Source: Thioalkalivibrio paradoxus ARh 1
Lineage (GTDB): Bacteria > Pseudomonadota > Gammaproteobacteria > Ectothiorhodospirales > Ectothiorhodospiraceae
Length of the DNA stretch: 64,000 bases
Assembly: GCF_000227685.2 (NCBI RefSeq)
Contig: NZ_CP007029.1
Location: forward strand, 1,462,501 to 1,526,500
Reading direction: 5' to 3'
The notes beneath the pieces are model-generated. The model was not told the origin of the DNA. It did no database searches and saw only the letters and a program-made list of their open reading frames with translations. A program made the position numbers and the translations under genes. This document shows, one piece after another, positions 21,780 through 30,376 of this stretch. Numbering within the stretch: position 1 is the stretch's first letter; each line of letters opens with the position of its first letter.

Positions 21780-22568
21780 TCAGCGGATCAGGCGGTGGCG
21801 GATCAGCGCGGTGGCGGCGACCAGCGCGATGACGCCGTAGGCGGCGATCACCGCCAGATGCAGCACTGGCTGGGGCGGCCAGGAACCCGTCATCAGCGGG
21901 CGCACGACTGCCACCACGTGGGCCAGCGGCAGCGCGAAGGCCAGATGCTGCACCCAGTCGGGAAACTCCCGAAGCGGGAAGAACACCCCGGAAAGCAGAA
22001 GCATGGGTGTGACGGCTAAAGTGAAATAATAGAGAAAGAAGTCGTAGCTGCGCGAGAATGCGGTGACCACCAGCGCCAGCGAGCCGAAGGTGAACCCGGC
22101 GAGGAACACGACCGGCAGCGCCAGCAGTGCCCGCGGGTCGCTGACCAGGCCGAGCAGACTGGCGACGATCAGGATCGCGCCGGAACTGATCAGCCCCTTG
22201 GTCGCGGCCCAGACCGCCTCGGCGAACACGATGTCATCCAGCGTCAGCGGCGTCGCGAGCATCGCCAGCCAGGTGTTCTGTTCGGCCATGCGCGTGTAGG
22301 CCGAGTACATGCCCTCGAAGCTCGCGGTAAACATCGCGCTGGAGCAGATGATCCCCGAAGCGATGAACACCATGTAGCTCATGCCCTCGACCTCTCCGAC
22401 CAAGCGCCCGAAACCGTAGCCGAACGCCAGCAGGTACAGCACCGGCTCGCCGAAGTTGCCGAGCAGGGACGGCATGATGAGCTTGCGCCAGACGCGCAGG
22501 TTGCGCCGCCACACCGCGACAAAGCGCAGGCTCGGACGCAGCAGCAACGATTGCAGTACGCTGCGCAT
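21780..22568 (-). CDS. ABC-2 type transporter permease, NodJ-like
   Basis: 262-residue permease with six hydrophobic segments. It has the NodJ-family opening [20 protein letters not shown], then [14 protein letters not shown], the family region [20 protein letters not shown] and [15 protein letters not shown]. With the ATPase that begins two positions upstream in the transcript, it forms a NodIJ-type exporter. NodIJ in rhizobia exports lipochitooligosaccharides; homologues elsewhere export unknown lipids or sugars, so no substrate is assigned. Confidence 0.88.
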   Translation of the reverse strand: MRSVLQSLLLRPSLRFVAVWRRNLRVWRKLIMPSLLGNFGEPVLYLLAFGYGFGRLVGEVEGMSYMVFIASGIICSSAMFTASFEGMYSAYTRMAEQNTWLAMLATPLTLDDIVFAEAVWAATKGLISSGAILIVASLLGLVSDPRALLALPVVFLAGFTFGSLALVVTAFSRSYDFFLYYFTLAVTPMLLLSGVFFPLREFPDWVQHLAFALPLAHVVAVVRPLMTGSWPPQPVLHLAVIAAYGVIALVAATALIRHRLIR

Positions 22569-22569
22569 T

Positions 22570-23571
22570 TCAGTCGCGCAGTTCGTGGCCGGTGAGTTTC
22601 AGGAATACGTCCTCGAGATTGCCGGCACGGGTCGAGTGGGCCAGCCCGGCCGCCTCCAGCGTACCCCGGACGGCCGCGGGATCGGCGGTGTAGATCAGCC
22701 AAGTGTCGGCGACCTCGTGCATCCGGGCCGGCAGGTCGCCGCGTTCGGCCAGGAATTGGCGCGCGGAAGGCGTGTTCAGGCTGATCACCCAGGGTTCCAC
22801 GTGGGCCGCGATCAATGCCCGCGGCGAGTCGCAGGCGATGATCCGGCCGCGGTCGATGATCGCGACGCGGTCGCAGAGTTCTTCGGCTTCTTCCATGTAA
22901 TGCGTGGTCAGCACCAGCGTCACCCCGCGCTCGCGCAGCCGCCGGAGCTGGCGCCACAGGTGATGGCGCGCCTGCGGGTCCAGGCCGGTGGTCGGTTCGT
23001 CGAGGATCACCAGCTCCGGGGCGTTGACCAGCGCCCGCGCCAGCGTCAGCCGGCGCTTCATGCCGCCGGAGAGGGTGTCGATGCGCGACTGGCGCCGGCT
23101 TTCGAGGTTGGCGAGTTCGAGCAGGTCGCCGACGCGCCGCTCGAGGGCCGGACCCGAGAGCCCGAAATACGAGGCGTAGGTGTACAGGTTTTCTGCCACC
23201 GTGAAATCCGGGTCCAGCGTGTCGAACTGGGGCACCACGCCGAGCCGCAGGCGCACTTCGCGCTCGCACTCGGGGACCGGGTGGCCGAGCACCCGCACTT
23301 CGCCCTCGTCGATCGGCGTCAGCCCCAGCAGCATGCGCAGCGTGGTGGTCTTGCCGGCCCCGTTGGGTCCGAGCAGGCCGAAAAATTCGCCGGACGGGAC
23401 GGTCAGGTCGACGCCGTCGACCACGGCGACTCCGTTGTAGCATTTGCGCAGGCCGCGGATGCCGATCGCCGGCACCCGGTCTGCCGAGCCGGTGTCGGGC
23501 CGGGTGCCGGCCGGTTCGGGCTGGGGGCGTATCGCCGATTGCCTCGGGGGTGCCTGGGGGGGCGGGGTCAT
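22570..23571 (-). CDS. ABC transporter ATP-binding protein, NodI-like
   Basis: 333-residue ATPase. Walker A is LLGPNGAGKTTTLRML, the signature is DTLSGGMKRRLTLARAL, Walker B is LVILDEPTTGLDPQ, and the H-loop is LVLTTHYMEEAEEL. It carries a Pro-rich N-terminal extension of about 35 residues before IGIRGLRKCYNGVAV; the true start could be further in. One base separates its stop from the permease start. Divergent from trkA. Confidence 0.9.
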   Translation of the reverse strand: MTPPPQAPPRQSAIRPQPEPAGTRPDTGSADRVPAIGIRGLRKCYNGVAVVDGVDLTVPSGEFFGLLGPNGAGKTTTLRMLLGLTPIDEGEVRVLGHPVPECEREVRLRLGVVPQFDTLDPDFTVAENLYTYASYFGLSGPALERRVGDLLELANLESRRQSRIDTLSGGMKRRLTLARALVNAPELVILDEPTTGLDPQARHHLWRQLRRLRERGVTLVLTTHYMEEAEELCDRVAIIDRGRIIACDSPRALIAAHVEPWVISLNTPSARQFLAERGDLPARMHEVADTWLIYTADPAAVRGTLEAAGLAHSTRAGNLEDVFLKLTGHELRD

Positions 23572-23639
23572 GGCGTGGGGCAGGTTCTCCGGGACGGGCG
23601 TTGGCCAGGGACGGGGCAGGGCAGTAGCATACGGGAGCG

Positions 23640-23671
23640 CACCGCCGGCAGCATCCCCCGCGCCGGCGGTG
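23640..23671. promoter_or_regulatory. Perfect inverted repeat in the nodI-like/trkA divergent region
   Basis: CACCGCCGGC and GCCGGCGGTG are perfect 10-base arms around a 12-base loop. The dyad is 34 bases before the trkA start, in the 134-base region between divergent genes. It could be an operator or a leader hairpin for trkA. No regulator is identified. Confidence 0.4.
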
Positions 23672-23705
23672 TGCCAGGGGGCGCGATCGGGGGCTTCGGA
23701 TATCC

Positions 23706-25085
23706 ATGAAGAAGATCATCATCCTGGGTGCCGGGCAGGTGGGCTATTCGCTGGCCGAGGCGCTCGGGGCCGACGGCCACGAGATCACCGTGGTCGACCG
23801 GGATCCCCGGTGCCTGGAGGTATTGCGGGACGATCTCGGGGTACGGGTCGTGGCGGGGTTCGCCGCGCATCCACCGGTGCTGAAGGCCGCAGGTGCCGAG
23901 GACGCCGAGCTGCTGGTCGCGGTGACCGATTCCGACGAGGTGAACATGATGGCTTGCCAGGTCGCGTCGACGCTGTTCAACGTCGAGACCCGGATCGCCC
24001 GAGCCCGGGCCGAGGACTACCGGCGGTATCCGCAGCTGTTTGCGCGCGACGCGGTGCCGGTGGACATGCTGATTTCCCCCGAGGAGATCGTGACCACCCA
24101 GATCCACCGGCTGATTCAGCACCCCGGGGCGCTGCAGGTGCTGGATTTCGCCGACGGCCGGGTCGCGCTGGTCGCGGTCCGCGCCTACCACGAGGGCCCG
24201 CTGGTCGGGCGCGAGCTGCGGCGGCTGCGCGGGAGTCGCCCCGGGGTCGAGACCCGGGTGGCCGCGATTTTCCGGCGCGATCGCCCGGTGCGGCCGGACG
24301 GCGACACGGTGATCGAGGCCGACGACGAGGTCTTCTTCGTCGCCGCCAAGCGCAACATCCGTGCGGTCATGTCCGAACTGAGGCATCTCGAACGGCCCTA
24401 CCGGCGCGTGGTGATCGCGGGCGGCGGCAATATCGGCCGGCGGCTGGGCGAGACGCTGGGCGAGGGCTATCACGTGAAGCTGATCGAGCGCGACCCGGCC
24501 CGGGCCGCGCTGCTCGCGGTCGATTTGCCGACGGAGATCCTGGTGCTCGAGGGCGACGCATCCGACGACCGGTTTCTGGAGGAGATCGGCGTCGAGCACG
24601 CGGACGTGTTCTGCGCCGTGACCAACGACGACCAGGCCAACATCTTTGCCGGCATGCTCGCGAAGCGCCGCGGAGTGCGCAAGGTGATCAGCCTGATCAA
24701 CCGACCGAGCTATGTGGACCTGGTCCAGAGCGGTACGATCGACATCGCGATCTCGCCACAACTCGTCACGGTGGCGGCACTGCTCGCGAAGGTGCGAGAA
24801 GGCGGGACCACGGCCGTGCACAGCCTGCGCCGCGGCGCGGCCGAGGCGATCGAGACGGTGGTGTACGGAGACGCGCAGACCTCGCGGGTCGTCGACCGCG
24901 CGGTGGCCGATCTGGAACTGCCCGGAGGCACCAGCATCGGTGCGCTGGTGCGCGGCGACGAGGTGATCATCCCGCACCACGACACCGTCGTCCGGGCCGG
25001 AGATCACGCGATCCTGTTCCTTGCGGACGCCGCTCAGGTTCCGGCGGTGCAGCGGCTGTTCCAGCCCAGCCCCCTGTTCTTCTGA
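23706..25085 (+). CDS. trkA: Trk system potassium uptake protein TrkA
   Basis: Cytoplasmic NAD-binding gating subunit of the Trk K+ channel. 459 residues with two RCK halves. The first Rossmann motif is IILGAGQVGYSLAEAL (residues 4-19), the second is VVIAGGGNIGRRLGETLGEG (about 236-255), and each is followed by an RCK_C region. VDMLISPEEIVTTQIHRLI is typical of TrkA. It lies 57 bases before trkH, so the two form a transporter operon. Confidence 0.97.
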   Translation: MKKIIILGAGQVGYSLAEALGADGHEITVVDRDPRCLEVLRDDLGVRVVAGFAAHPPVLKAAGAEDAELLVAVTDSDEVNMMACQVASTLFNVETRIARARAEDYRRYPQLFARDAVPVDMLISPEEIVTTQIHRLIQHPGALQVLDFADGRVALVAVRAYHEGPLVGRELRRLRGSRPGVETRVAAIFRRDRPVRPDGDTVIEADDEVFFVAAKRNIRAVMSELRHLERPYRRVVIAGGGNIGRRLGETLGEGYHVKLIERDPARAALLAVDLPTEILVLEGDASDDRFLEEIGVEHADVFCAVTNDDQANIFAGMLAKRRGVRKVISLINRPSYVDLVQSGTIDIAISPQLVTVAALLAKVREGGTTAVHSLRRGAAEAIETVVYGDAQTSRVVDRAVADLELPGGTSIGALVRGDEVIIPHHDTVVRAGDHAILFLADAAQVPAVQRLFQPSPLFF

Positions 25086-25142
25086 TCCGATGCCGACCGG
25101 TCCCGCTCACCCGTTCCCTTCGTATCCCGGCGTGCGTTGCGG

Positions 25143-26597
25143 ATGATCCAGCTCGCCACCACCTTGCGGCTGCTCGGCATCCTGGTGACGCTGTTCAGCC
25201 TGACCATGCTGCCACCGGCGCTGATCGGCTGGATCTACGGCGAGGCCAGCCTCTGGGTCTTCCTGCACGCCTTTGTCATTCTGCTGGCGGCTGGTTTGCT
25301 GATCTGGATTCCGTTTTTCTGGTCCCGCGGCGACCTGCATGTGCGCGACGGGTTCGTGGTGGTGGTGATGTTCTGGCTGGTGCTGGGCATTTTCGGGGCC
25401 TTGCCGCTGCATCTCGACCCCGCGCTTCATATCTCGCTCACGGACGCGGTATTCGAATCGATGTCCGGCCTGACCACCACCGGCGCGACGGTCATCGTCG
25501 GCCTCGACGACCTGCCGCGGGCGTTGCTGTGGTACCGGCAGCAGCTGCAGTGGCTCGGCGGCATGGGGATCATCGTGCTGGCCGTGGCGATCCTGCCGCT
25601 GCTGGGGATCGGCGGCATGCAGCTGTTCCGCGCCGAGATGCCCGGCCCGCTGAAGGACAACAAGCTCACGCCGCGCATTGCCGAGACCGCGCGCAACCTC
25701 TGGTTCATCTACCTGGGTCTGACGGTTGCCTGCGCGCTCGCGTACTGGGCGGCCGGGATGGAGGCGTTCGACGCGGTCACCCACTCGTTCAGCACGGTCG
25801 CGATCGGCGGGTTCTCCACCTACGACGCGAGCATCGGCCATTTCGACAGCGCCCTGATCGAATCCGTGGCCGTGGTCTTCATGCTGTTGGGCGGGATGAA
25901 CTTCGCGCTGCATTTCCTGGCCGTGAGGCGCCAGGGTCTCGCACCCTACGCACGGGACGAGGAGGTGCGGTTCTACCTGCTGCTGCTTGCGGCCGGTGCC
26001 GCGATCGCGGTCGCCTATCTGCTCTACGCGGGGGTGGTCGCCGACGCCCCCGAGGCACTGCGCCAGGGGATCTTTCATGCCGTATCGATCGGCACCACCA
26101 CCGGCTATGCGACCACCGAGTTTCACCTGTGGCCGGGATTTCTGCCGGTGATGCTGGTGTTCCTGTCATTCGTCGGCGGCTGCACCGCATCGACCGGCGG
26201 CGGGATGAAAGTCATCCGTGTACTGCTGCTCGCCAAGCAGGGATTGCGCGAGATCCAGCGGCTGATCCATCCGCATGCGCATATCGCGGTCAAGGTGAAC
26301 GAGCGGGTAATGCCGGATCGGGTGGTCGAGGCAGTCTGGGGCTTCATGGCCGCCTACATTCTCGTGTTCGCGCTGATGACGCTGGTGTTGATGGCTTCGG
26401 GGCTCGATCAGGTCACATCCTTCTCCGCGGTGGCGGCGACGCTGAACAATCTGGGGCCTGGCCTCGGTGACGTCGGCGCGAACTACGCCGGCATCAGCGA
26501 TTTCAGCAAGTGGGTGCTCGTCTTCTCGATGCTGCTCGGACGCCTGGAGATCTTCACCGTGCTGGTGCTGCTGTCGCCCGCATTCTGGCGGCGGTGA
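25143..26597 (+). CDS. trkH: Trk potassium uptake channel TrkH
   Basis: 484-residue channel subunit of the Trk K+ uptake system in the inner membrane, with many hydrophobic segments. The four pore-loop filters are visible: SGLTTTGAT, TVAIGGFST, GTTTGYATT and NNLGPGLG. SFVGGCTASTGGGMKVIRVL is also diagnostic. I chose the ATG at 25143; a TTG two codons upstream is possible. K+ uptake of this type matters for osmotic and pH balance. Confidence 0.97.
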   Translation: MIQLATTLRLLGILVTLFSLTMLPPALIGWIYGEASLWVFLHAFVILLAAGLLIWIPFFWSRGDLHVRDGFVVVVMFWLVLGIFGALPLHLDPALHISLTDAVFESMSGLTTTGATVIVGLDDLPRALLWYRQQLQWLGGMGIIVLAVAILPLLGIGGMQLFRAEMPGPLKDNKLTPRIAETARNLWFIYLGLTVACALAYWAAGMEAFDAVTHSFSTVAIGGFSTYDASIGHFDSALIESVAVVFMLLGGMNFALHFLAVRRQGLAPYARDEEVRFYLLLLAAGAAIAVAYLLYAGVVADAPEALRQGIFHAVSIGTTTGYATTEFHLWPGFLPVMLVFLSFVGGCTASTGGGMKVIRVLLLAKQGLREIQRLIHPHAHIAVKVNERVMPDRVVEAVWGFMAAYILVFALMTLVLMASGLDQVTSFSAVAATLNNLGPGLGDVGANYAGISDFSKWVLVFSMLLGRLEIFTVLVLLSPAFWRR

Positions 26598-26750
26598 GCG
26601 AGGGGGCTGCGCTGGCCGTGTCCGTCGCTGCGCCACGCGGAGCGCGTGCGGCACGATGGCCTGCGTGAGTCGGACCGCAGCTGCGCTACGTGACACCACG
26701 TACTCCATCGGGGCCTGGCCGCCGGTACCTTGTAGGTGGAGGGTACCGAT

Positions 26751-27872
26751 ATGAGCCATTTCAAGATCAGGAAAACACCGGACCAAACGCTCCGACACGG
26801 CGAGGCGAACGCGGCCATCCAGCCGCGGCCCGGTAGATCGGCCGGCACTCGAGCGCCGGACCGTGCCGCGCTGCTTGCCGTGGGGTTTCTCGCCATGGCC
26901 ATGCTTGCGTTCGCGCTGTTCGCGCACGGCTGCTCGCCCAACAACACCTCGCCCGATAGCCCACGGGCTCAGACGATGAACGGCTTCGACGTATCGAACA
27001 GTGCGGTCCCGCTGGACGAGATCCACCGCGGCGGACCGCCGCGCGACGGGATTCCCGCGCTGACCGATCCGGAATTCATTGGCGCCGACGGCGCTCATGG
27101 ACTGCGGGACGACGACCGGGTGCTGGGGGTCTTCCGCAACGGTGTGGCCAAGGCGTATCCGCTGGGCATCATGAACTATCACGAGGTCGTGAACGACCTG
27201 TTCGGCGCGGAACCGATCGCGGTGACCTACTGCCCGCTGTGCTTCACCGGAATCGCGTTTCAGGCCGAGCAGCCGGACGGCTCGCGCCGGACGTTCGGCG
27301 TGTCCGGGCTGCTCTATAACTCCGACGTGCTGCTGTACGACCGCGAGACCGAGTCCCTGTGGTCACAGATCGCGGCGCGTGCGATCACAGGCCCCCTGCG
27401 CGGTGAGACGCTGGAGATGGTGCCGCTCGCGAATACCACCTGGGAAGCCTGGCATGCCGAGCATCCAGATACCCGGGTGCTGTCGCGCGACACCGACTAC
27501 GCTCGCAATTACGATCACGATCCGTATGCAGCCTATGCCGAGGACGAGGCCCTGATGTTCCCGGTCCGCTTCCGGATGCAGGCCATGCACCCGAAGACCC
27601 CGGTGCTGGGAGTGCGGATCGGTGACCACGCCCGCGCCTATCCGTTCGCGGAATTCCCGGAAACGGGCCGCCATCGCGTCGAGGACACGCTCGGAGGCGA
27701 GGTGATCACACTCGACGTCGACGCGGATGCCCAGACCGGGCGCGTGTTCGATTCCCGGGGCGAAGAACTGACGAGCCTCATCGCGTTCTGGTTCGCCTGG
27801 TTCGCTTTCCATCCCGAAACGGAACGTTACACCGGCGATCCCCCGGCGGTTCCGATCGAGGATGGGGTCTGA
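26751..27872 (+). CDS. DUF3179 domain-containing membrane-anchored protein
   Basis: 373-residue protein: a hydrophilic N-terminal segment of about 40 residues, one transmembrane or signal-anchor helix (LLAVGFLAMAMLAFALFAHG), then a periplasmic DUF3179 domain. Conserved features are GVAKAYPLGIMNYHEVVND and VTYCPLCFTGIAF with its Cys-x-x-Cys, plus LYNSDVLLYDRETESLWSQ. Shine-Dalgarno GGAGGG at 26738-26743, seven bases upstream, supports the ATG at 26751. HGC after the helix resembles, but does not fit well, a lipobox. The function of DUF3179 is unknown; I see no operon partner. Confidence 0.88.
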   Translation: MSHFKIRKTPDQTLRHGEANAAIQPRPGRSAGTRAPDRAALLAVGFLAMAMLAFALFAHGCSPNNTSPDSPRAQTMNGFDVSNSAVPLDEIHRGGPPRDGIPALTDPEFIGADGAHGLRDDDRVLGVFRNGVAKAYPLGIMNYHEVVNDLFGAEPIAVTYCPLCFTGIAFQAEQPDGSRRTFGVSGLLYNSDVLLYDRETESLWSQIAARAITGPLRGETLEMVPLANTTWEAWHAEHPDTRVLSRDTDYARNYDHDPYAAYAEDEALMFPVRFRMQAMHPKTPVLGVRIGDHARAYPFAEFPETGRHRVEDTLGGEVITLDVDADAQTGRVFDSRGEELTSLIAFWFAWFAFHPETERYTGDPPAVPIEDGV

Positions 27873-27995
27873 GCCTTGGGGGGGCTCGGCCTTGGGAGCG
27901 CGGCCTCGGTTGACCCGGTGCAAGGCAAGGCTCGGCCTTCAGGCCGGCGAAGGAGAACGCGACCGTTTGGGGCGGCTCGACGCCGCGCCAGCCGT

Positions 27996-28024
27996 CTAGC
28001 AGCCCAAGTCCGACGGGCTGCTAG
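27996..28024. terminator. Perfect 10-bp stem hairpin
   Basis: CTAGCAGCCC and GGGCTGCTAG are perfect 10-base arms around a 9-base loop, 123 bases after the DUF3179 stop. No T-run follows on the plus strand. It could be a terminator or the remains of a transposon end; neither is proven. Confidence 0.4.
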
Positions 28025-28033
28025 CGCGAAAAT

Positions 28034-28115
28034 ACAGCCACGGAAGAACACGGAACCCACGGAAAATGAAACGGATCAGCCCTTTTTCCGTGTCTGTCCG
28101 TGCTTTCCGTGGCTC
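28034..28115. repeat. ACGGAA-type palindromic repeat, copy 1
   Basis: 82-base dyad with outer arms AGCCACGGAA and TTCCGTGGCT and inner repeated ACGGAA/TTCCGT units. A second, clearly related copy lies at 53360-53443. Both are intergenic and can fold into a long hairpin. This suggests a dispersed non-coding repeat family different from the REP-like elements. Confidence 0.8.
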
Positions 28116-28242
28116 TCCGGGTCTTGGCAATCGGCCGGGGCACCCGGTGCGCCGCATGCGCAGGTGGGGACACCGGACGGGAGTGCGCTCCCGGTCCGCG
28201 GGATGGAGGAGTCCGTGAGGCTTGTCGCGAAACGGGATCTGC

Positions 28243-29742
28243 TCAATGCCGCTCGGAGGGCGCCGCGCGGGTGAAGATCGAATAGAGCAGCACCACGCCG
28301 ATCGGATATAGCGACGCCAGCGCGACCAGTCCGAAGCCGTCCAGCAGCACGTCGTCGCTCTCCAGTGCGACTGCGAGCCCGACGCCCAGTGCGGCGATCA
28401 CCGGGACGGTGACGTCCGAGGTTGCGATGCCGCCGAGGTCGAACGAAAAGCCCACGAGGTCGCGTGGCGCGAGCAGGGTCAACAGCATCAGCCCGAGCAC
28501 CGTGAATACCAGCACGTGCTCCAGTGGCCATCCGGTGACCAGGCGCAGCGTGCCTACTCCCAAGCCGAGACCGACGCCGAGGGCCACCAGGCCCCGGATC
28601 AGCGGCGGATGCAGGCGCCGGGGCGCCAGCGTGCCGGCGCGCCGTGCTACCGCGATCAACGCCGGTTCGACCAGTGTCGCGGCGAAGCCGAGCAGGAATA
28701 CGAACAGGTACAGGAACACGGCGCTGCCGGCACCCGCAAGACCCGCAGCGAGATGCTCGCCGATCGGGAACAGGCCGAGGTGCAGCCCTTCGGTGAACGC
28801 GAACAGCCCGGCGACCAGGAACAAGAAACCGCCCACCAGCCGGTGCGGATGCAGCAGTGGGCGGCGGATCACGAGTAGCTGGAACACCAGGACCACCGCG
28901 ACGATCGGCAGCAGGTTGCCGAGGATTCGCAGCAGGTCGGTTGCGAGCAGAACCAGCGCAGCGTGTCCCGCACGGCCGTCGTACGCGGGCAGTGGAGCCG
29001 TTGCTGCCCCGGTGTAGCCCGCGAGCGCGGCCGGCTCGAACGCGTAGACGACGATCCCGTAGATCTGTACCGCGACCCGGGGCGCGAACACGGCCAGCGC
29101 GACCAGGCCGAAACCGTCGGCCAGCACGCTGCGACCGCGCAGCGACGCCATCAGGCCGATCCCGAGCGCGGTCACCAGCGGCACGGTGACGATATTGGCG
29201 CTGACCGCCCCGGCGTCGTAGGCCAGCCCGGTGACCTCCGGTGGCGTCAGGTAAGTGACGGGCACCAGCAGCAGGTAGCCACCGATCAGGTACCAGTGGA
29301 CGGGGTGGTTCAGTACCGCGCGCAGGATCCCGAGTGCGACCACGGCCCCCACCGAGCCGGCGACGACGATGCGCAGCGTCCACGCCTGGATCAGGCCGTC
29401 GCTGACGGTCTGCGCCTTGTGCGCGACCGCGATCAGTGCGGGCTCGGCGATCACCGCCGCGAAGCCGAGGCAAAAGCCGAACGCGAGCAGCCACGGCAAT
29501 GAGCCCTTCTCTGCGAAGGCATTGGCGAGGCTGCGCCCAACCGGAAACACGCTCAGTTCGAGGCCACGCAGGAACAGCCCGATTCCGACCGCGACCAGCG
29601 CCAGACCCGCGATCACGGGGAGGACCCCCTCCGGGATTTCGCGCAGCACCACCGCTTGGAACAGCGCGACGACCGCGATCACCGGCAGCAGGTTGCGGCC
29701 GGACTTCAGTACGCCGCGCGCCAGTTCGCCGAACTCACCCAT
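28243..29742 (-). CDS. DUF1538 integral membrane protein, putative transporter A
   Basis: 499-residue polytopic membrane protein made of two homologous halves. Each half opens with a NLLPI.AVV.LFQ.LV helix, then has LGFAA...EPALIAVA (residues about 92-107 and 340-355), then a VTVP conserved segment (ANIVTVPLVTALGIGL; TSDVTVPVIAALGVGLA). That duplicated, inverted-repeat-like plan is typical of secondary transporters. DUF1538 proteins have no established substrate that I know. It is divergent from a PII-like gene and a second DUF1538 gene. The ATG at 29742 fits the start of conservation; upstream frame is shadow. Confidence 0.88.
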   Translation of the reverse strand: MGEFGELARGVLKSGRNLLPVIAVVALFQAVVLREIPEGVLPVIAGLALVAVGIGLFLRGLELSVFPVGRSLANAFAEKGSLPWLLAFGFCLGFAAVIAEPALIAVAHKAQTVSDGLIQAWTLRIVVAGSVGAVVALGILRAVLNHPVHWYLIGGYLLLVPVTYLTPPEVTGLAYDAGAVSANIVTVPLVTALGIGLMASLRGRSVLADGFGLVALAVFAPRVAVQIYGIVVYAFEPAALAGYTGAATAPLPAYDGRAGHAALVLLATDLLRILGNLLPIVAVVLVFQLLVIRRPLLHPHRLVGGFLFLVAGLFAFTEGLHLGLFPIGEHLAAGLAGAGSAVFLYLFVFLLGFAATLVEPALIAVARRAGTLAPRRLHPPLIRGLVALGVGLGLGVGTLRLVTGWPLEHVLVFTVLGLMLLTLLAPRDLVGFSFDLGGIATSDVTVPVIAALGVGLAVALESDDVLLDGFGLVALASLYPIGVVLLYSIFTRAAPSERH

Positions 29743-29964
29743 CAAGAATCCCTTGCCGTTCCCTGCACGCGATCTCCTGCCGAGCATCCGCCGGTCGTCT
29801 GCGCACTGCAGGTCGCGCGAATCCGCGCGCCTCATTGCCCAAGAAGGGTCATCGTGCCCGAGTTGGCGCGACCTTCCCACCCGGGGCCGGCCCTGCCGGC
29901 CGGTGCCGGCCATTCCGGCGGCTATGGTATTGTCGGCGCAGGTTCGAAGTTGCGGGGAATGGCC

Positions 29965-30333
29965 GTGAAGGCGAAGCTTCTGGTGGCCGTGGTGGCCGAC
30001 GAACTCGAGGAGGCGGCAAGGGAGATCGCGCGCGAGGAGGGTGCCCGCGGCATGACGCTGCTGTCCGCGCACGGGATGAACTTCCCGGAACACATCACCT
30101 TCTTCGGCCTGACCTACCTCGGGATCGAGACGGTGCTGGTCGCGCTGCTGGACGAAGCCACCGCGGCCCGGATCGCGGAGCGGCTGAATGTGGAGCTGAA
30201 GTTGCTGGAACCGTTCCAGGGGCTCGCGTTCTGCCTGCCGGTCGACGGCACCGGCGGGATCGACATCGACGCGCTGCACCGGCATATTGCCGACCATGCC
30301 CCGGCCGGTCGGCTGGAAGGCGGCGACCGCTGA
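29965..30333 (+). CDS. PII-like signalling protein 1, linked to DUF1538
   Basis: About 122 residues, ferredoxin-like PII fold suggested by KLLVAVVADELEEAAREIA, GARGMTLLSAHGMN and FFGLTYLGIETVLVALLDEA. Its alignment with the protein at 31888 (MKFALLVAILAEDLEE) favours the GTG at 29965, with GGGGA six bases upstream, over ATG 29959. The classic PII T-loop with Tyr51 is absent, so uridylylation control is unlikely. It precedes the second DUF1538 gene by 43 bases. By analogy with GlnK-AmtB and SbtB-SbtA it may gate the transporter. Confidence 0.8.
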   Translation: MKAKLLVAVVADELEEAAREIAREEGARGMTLLSAHGMNFPEHITFFGLTYLGIETVLVALLDEATAARIAERLNVELKLLEPFQGLAFCLPVDGTGGIDIDALHRHIADHAPAGRLEGGDR

Positions 30334-30376
30334 AACCCACCCCGGACCGACTTATCCAACGGACTGCACCGCGCCC

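Larger units (their letters stand above)
27873..28242. other. 370-base gene-free region with a hairpin and an ACGGAA repeat
   Basis: No credible gene. The stretch lies between the ends of two convergent genes. It holds a short CTCGGCCTTgg/CTCGGCCTTca repetition near its start, a perfect hairpin at 27996-28024 and an ACGGAA-family palindromic repeat at 28034-28115. The remainder shows nothing recognisable. Confidence 0.7.

Noticed and set aside
23444-26470. A 1008-codon plus-strand frame over trkA and trkH
   Set aside because: Gly/Arg/Ala-rich shadow in high-GC DNA; the real trkA and trkH frames show full family motifs.
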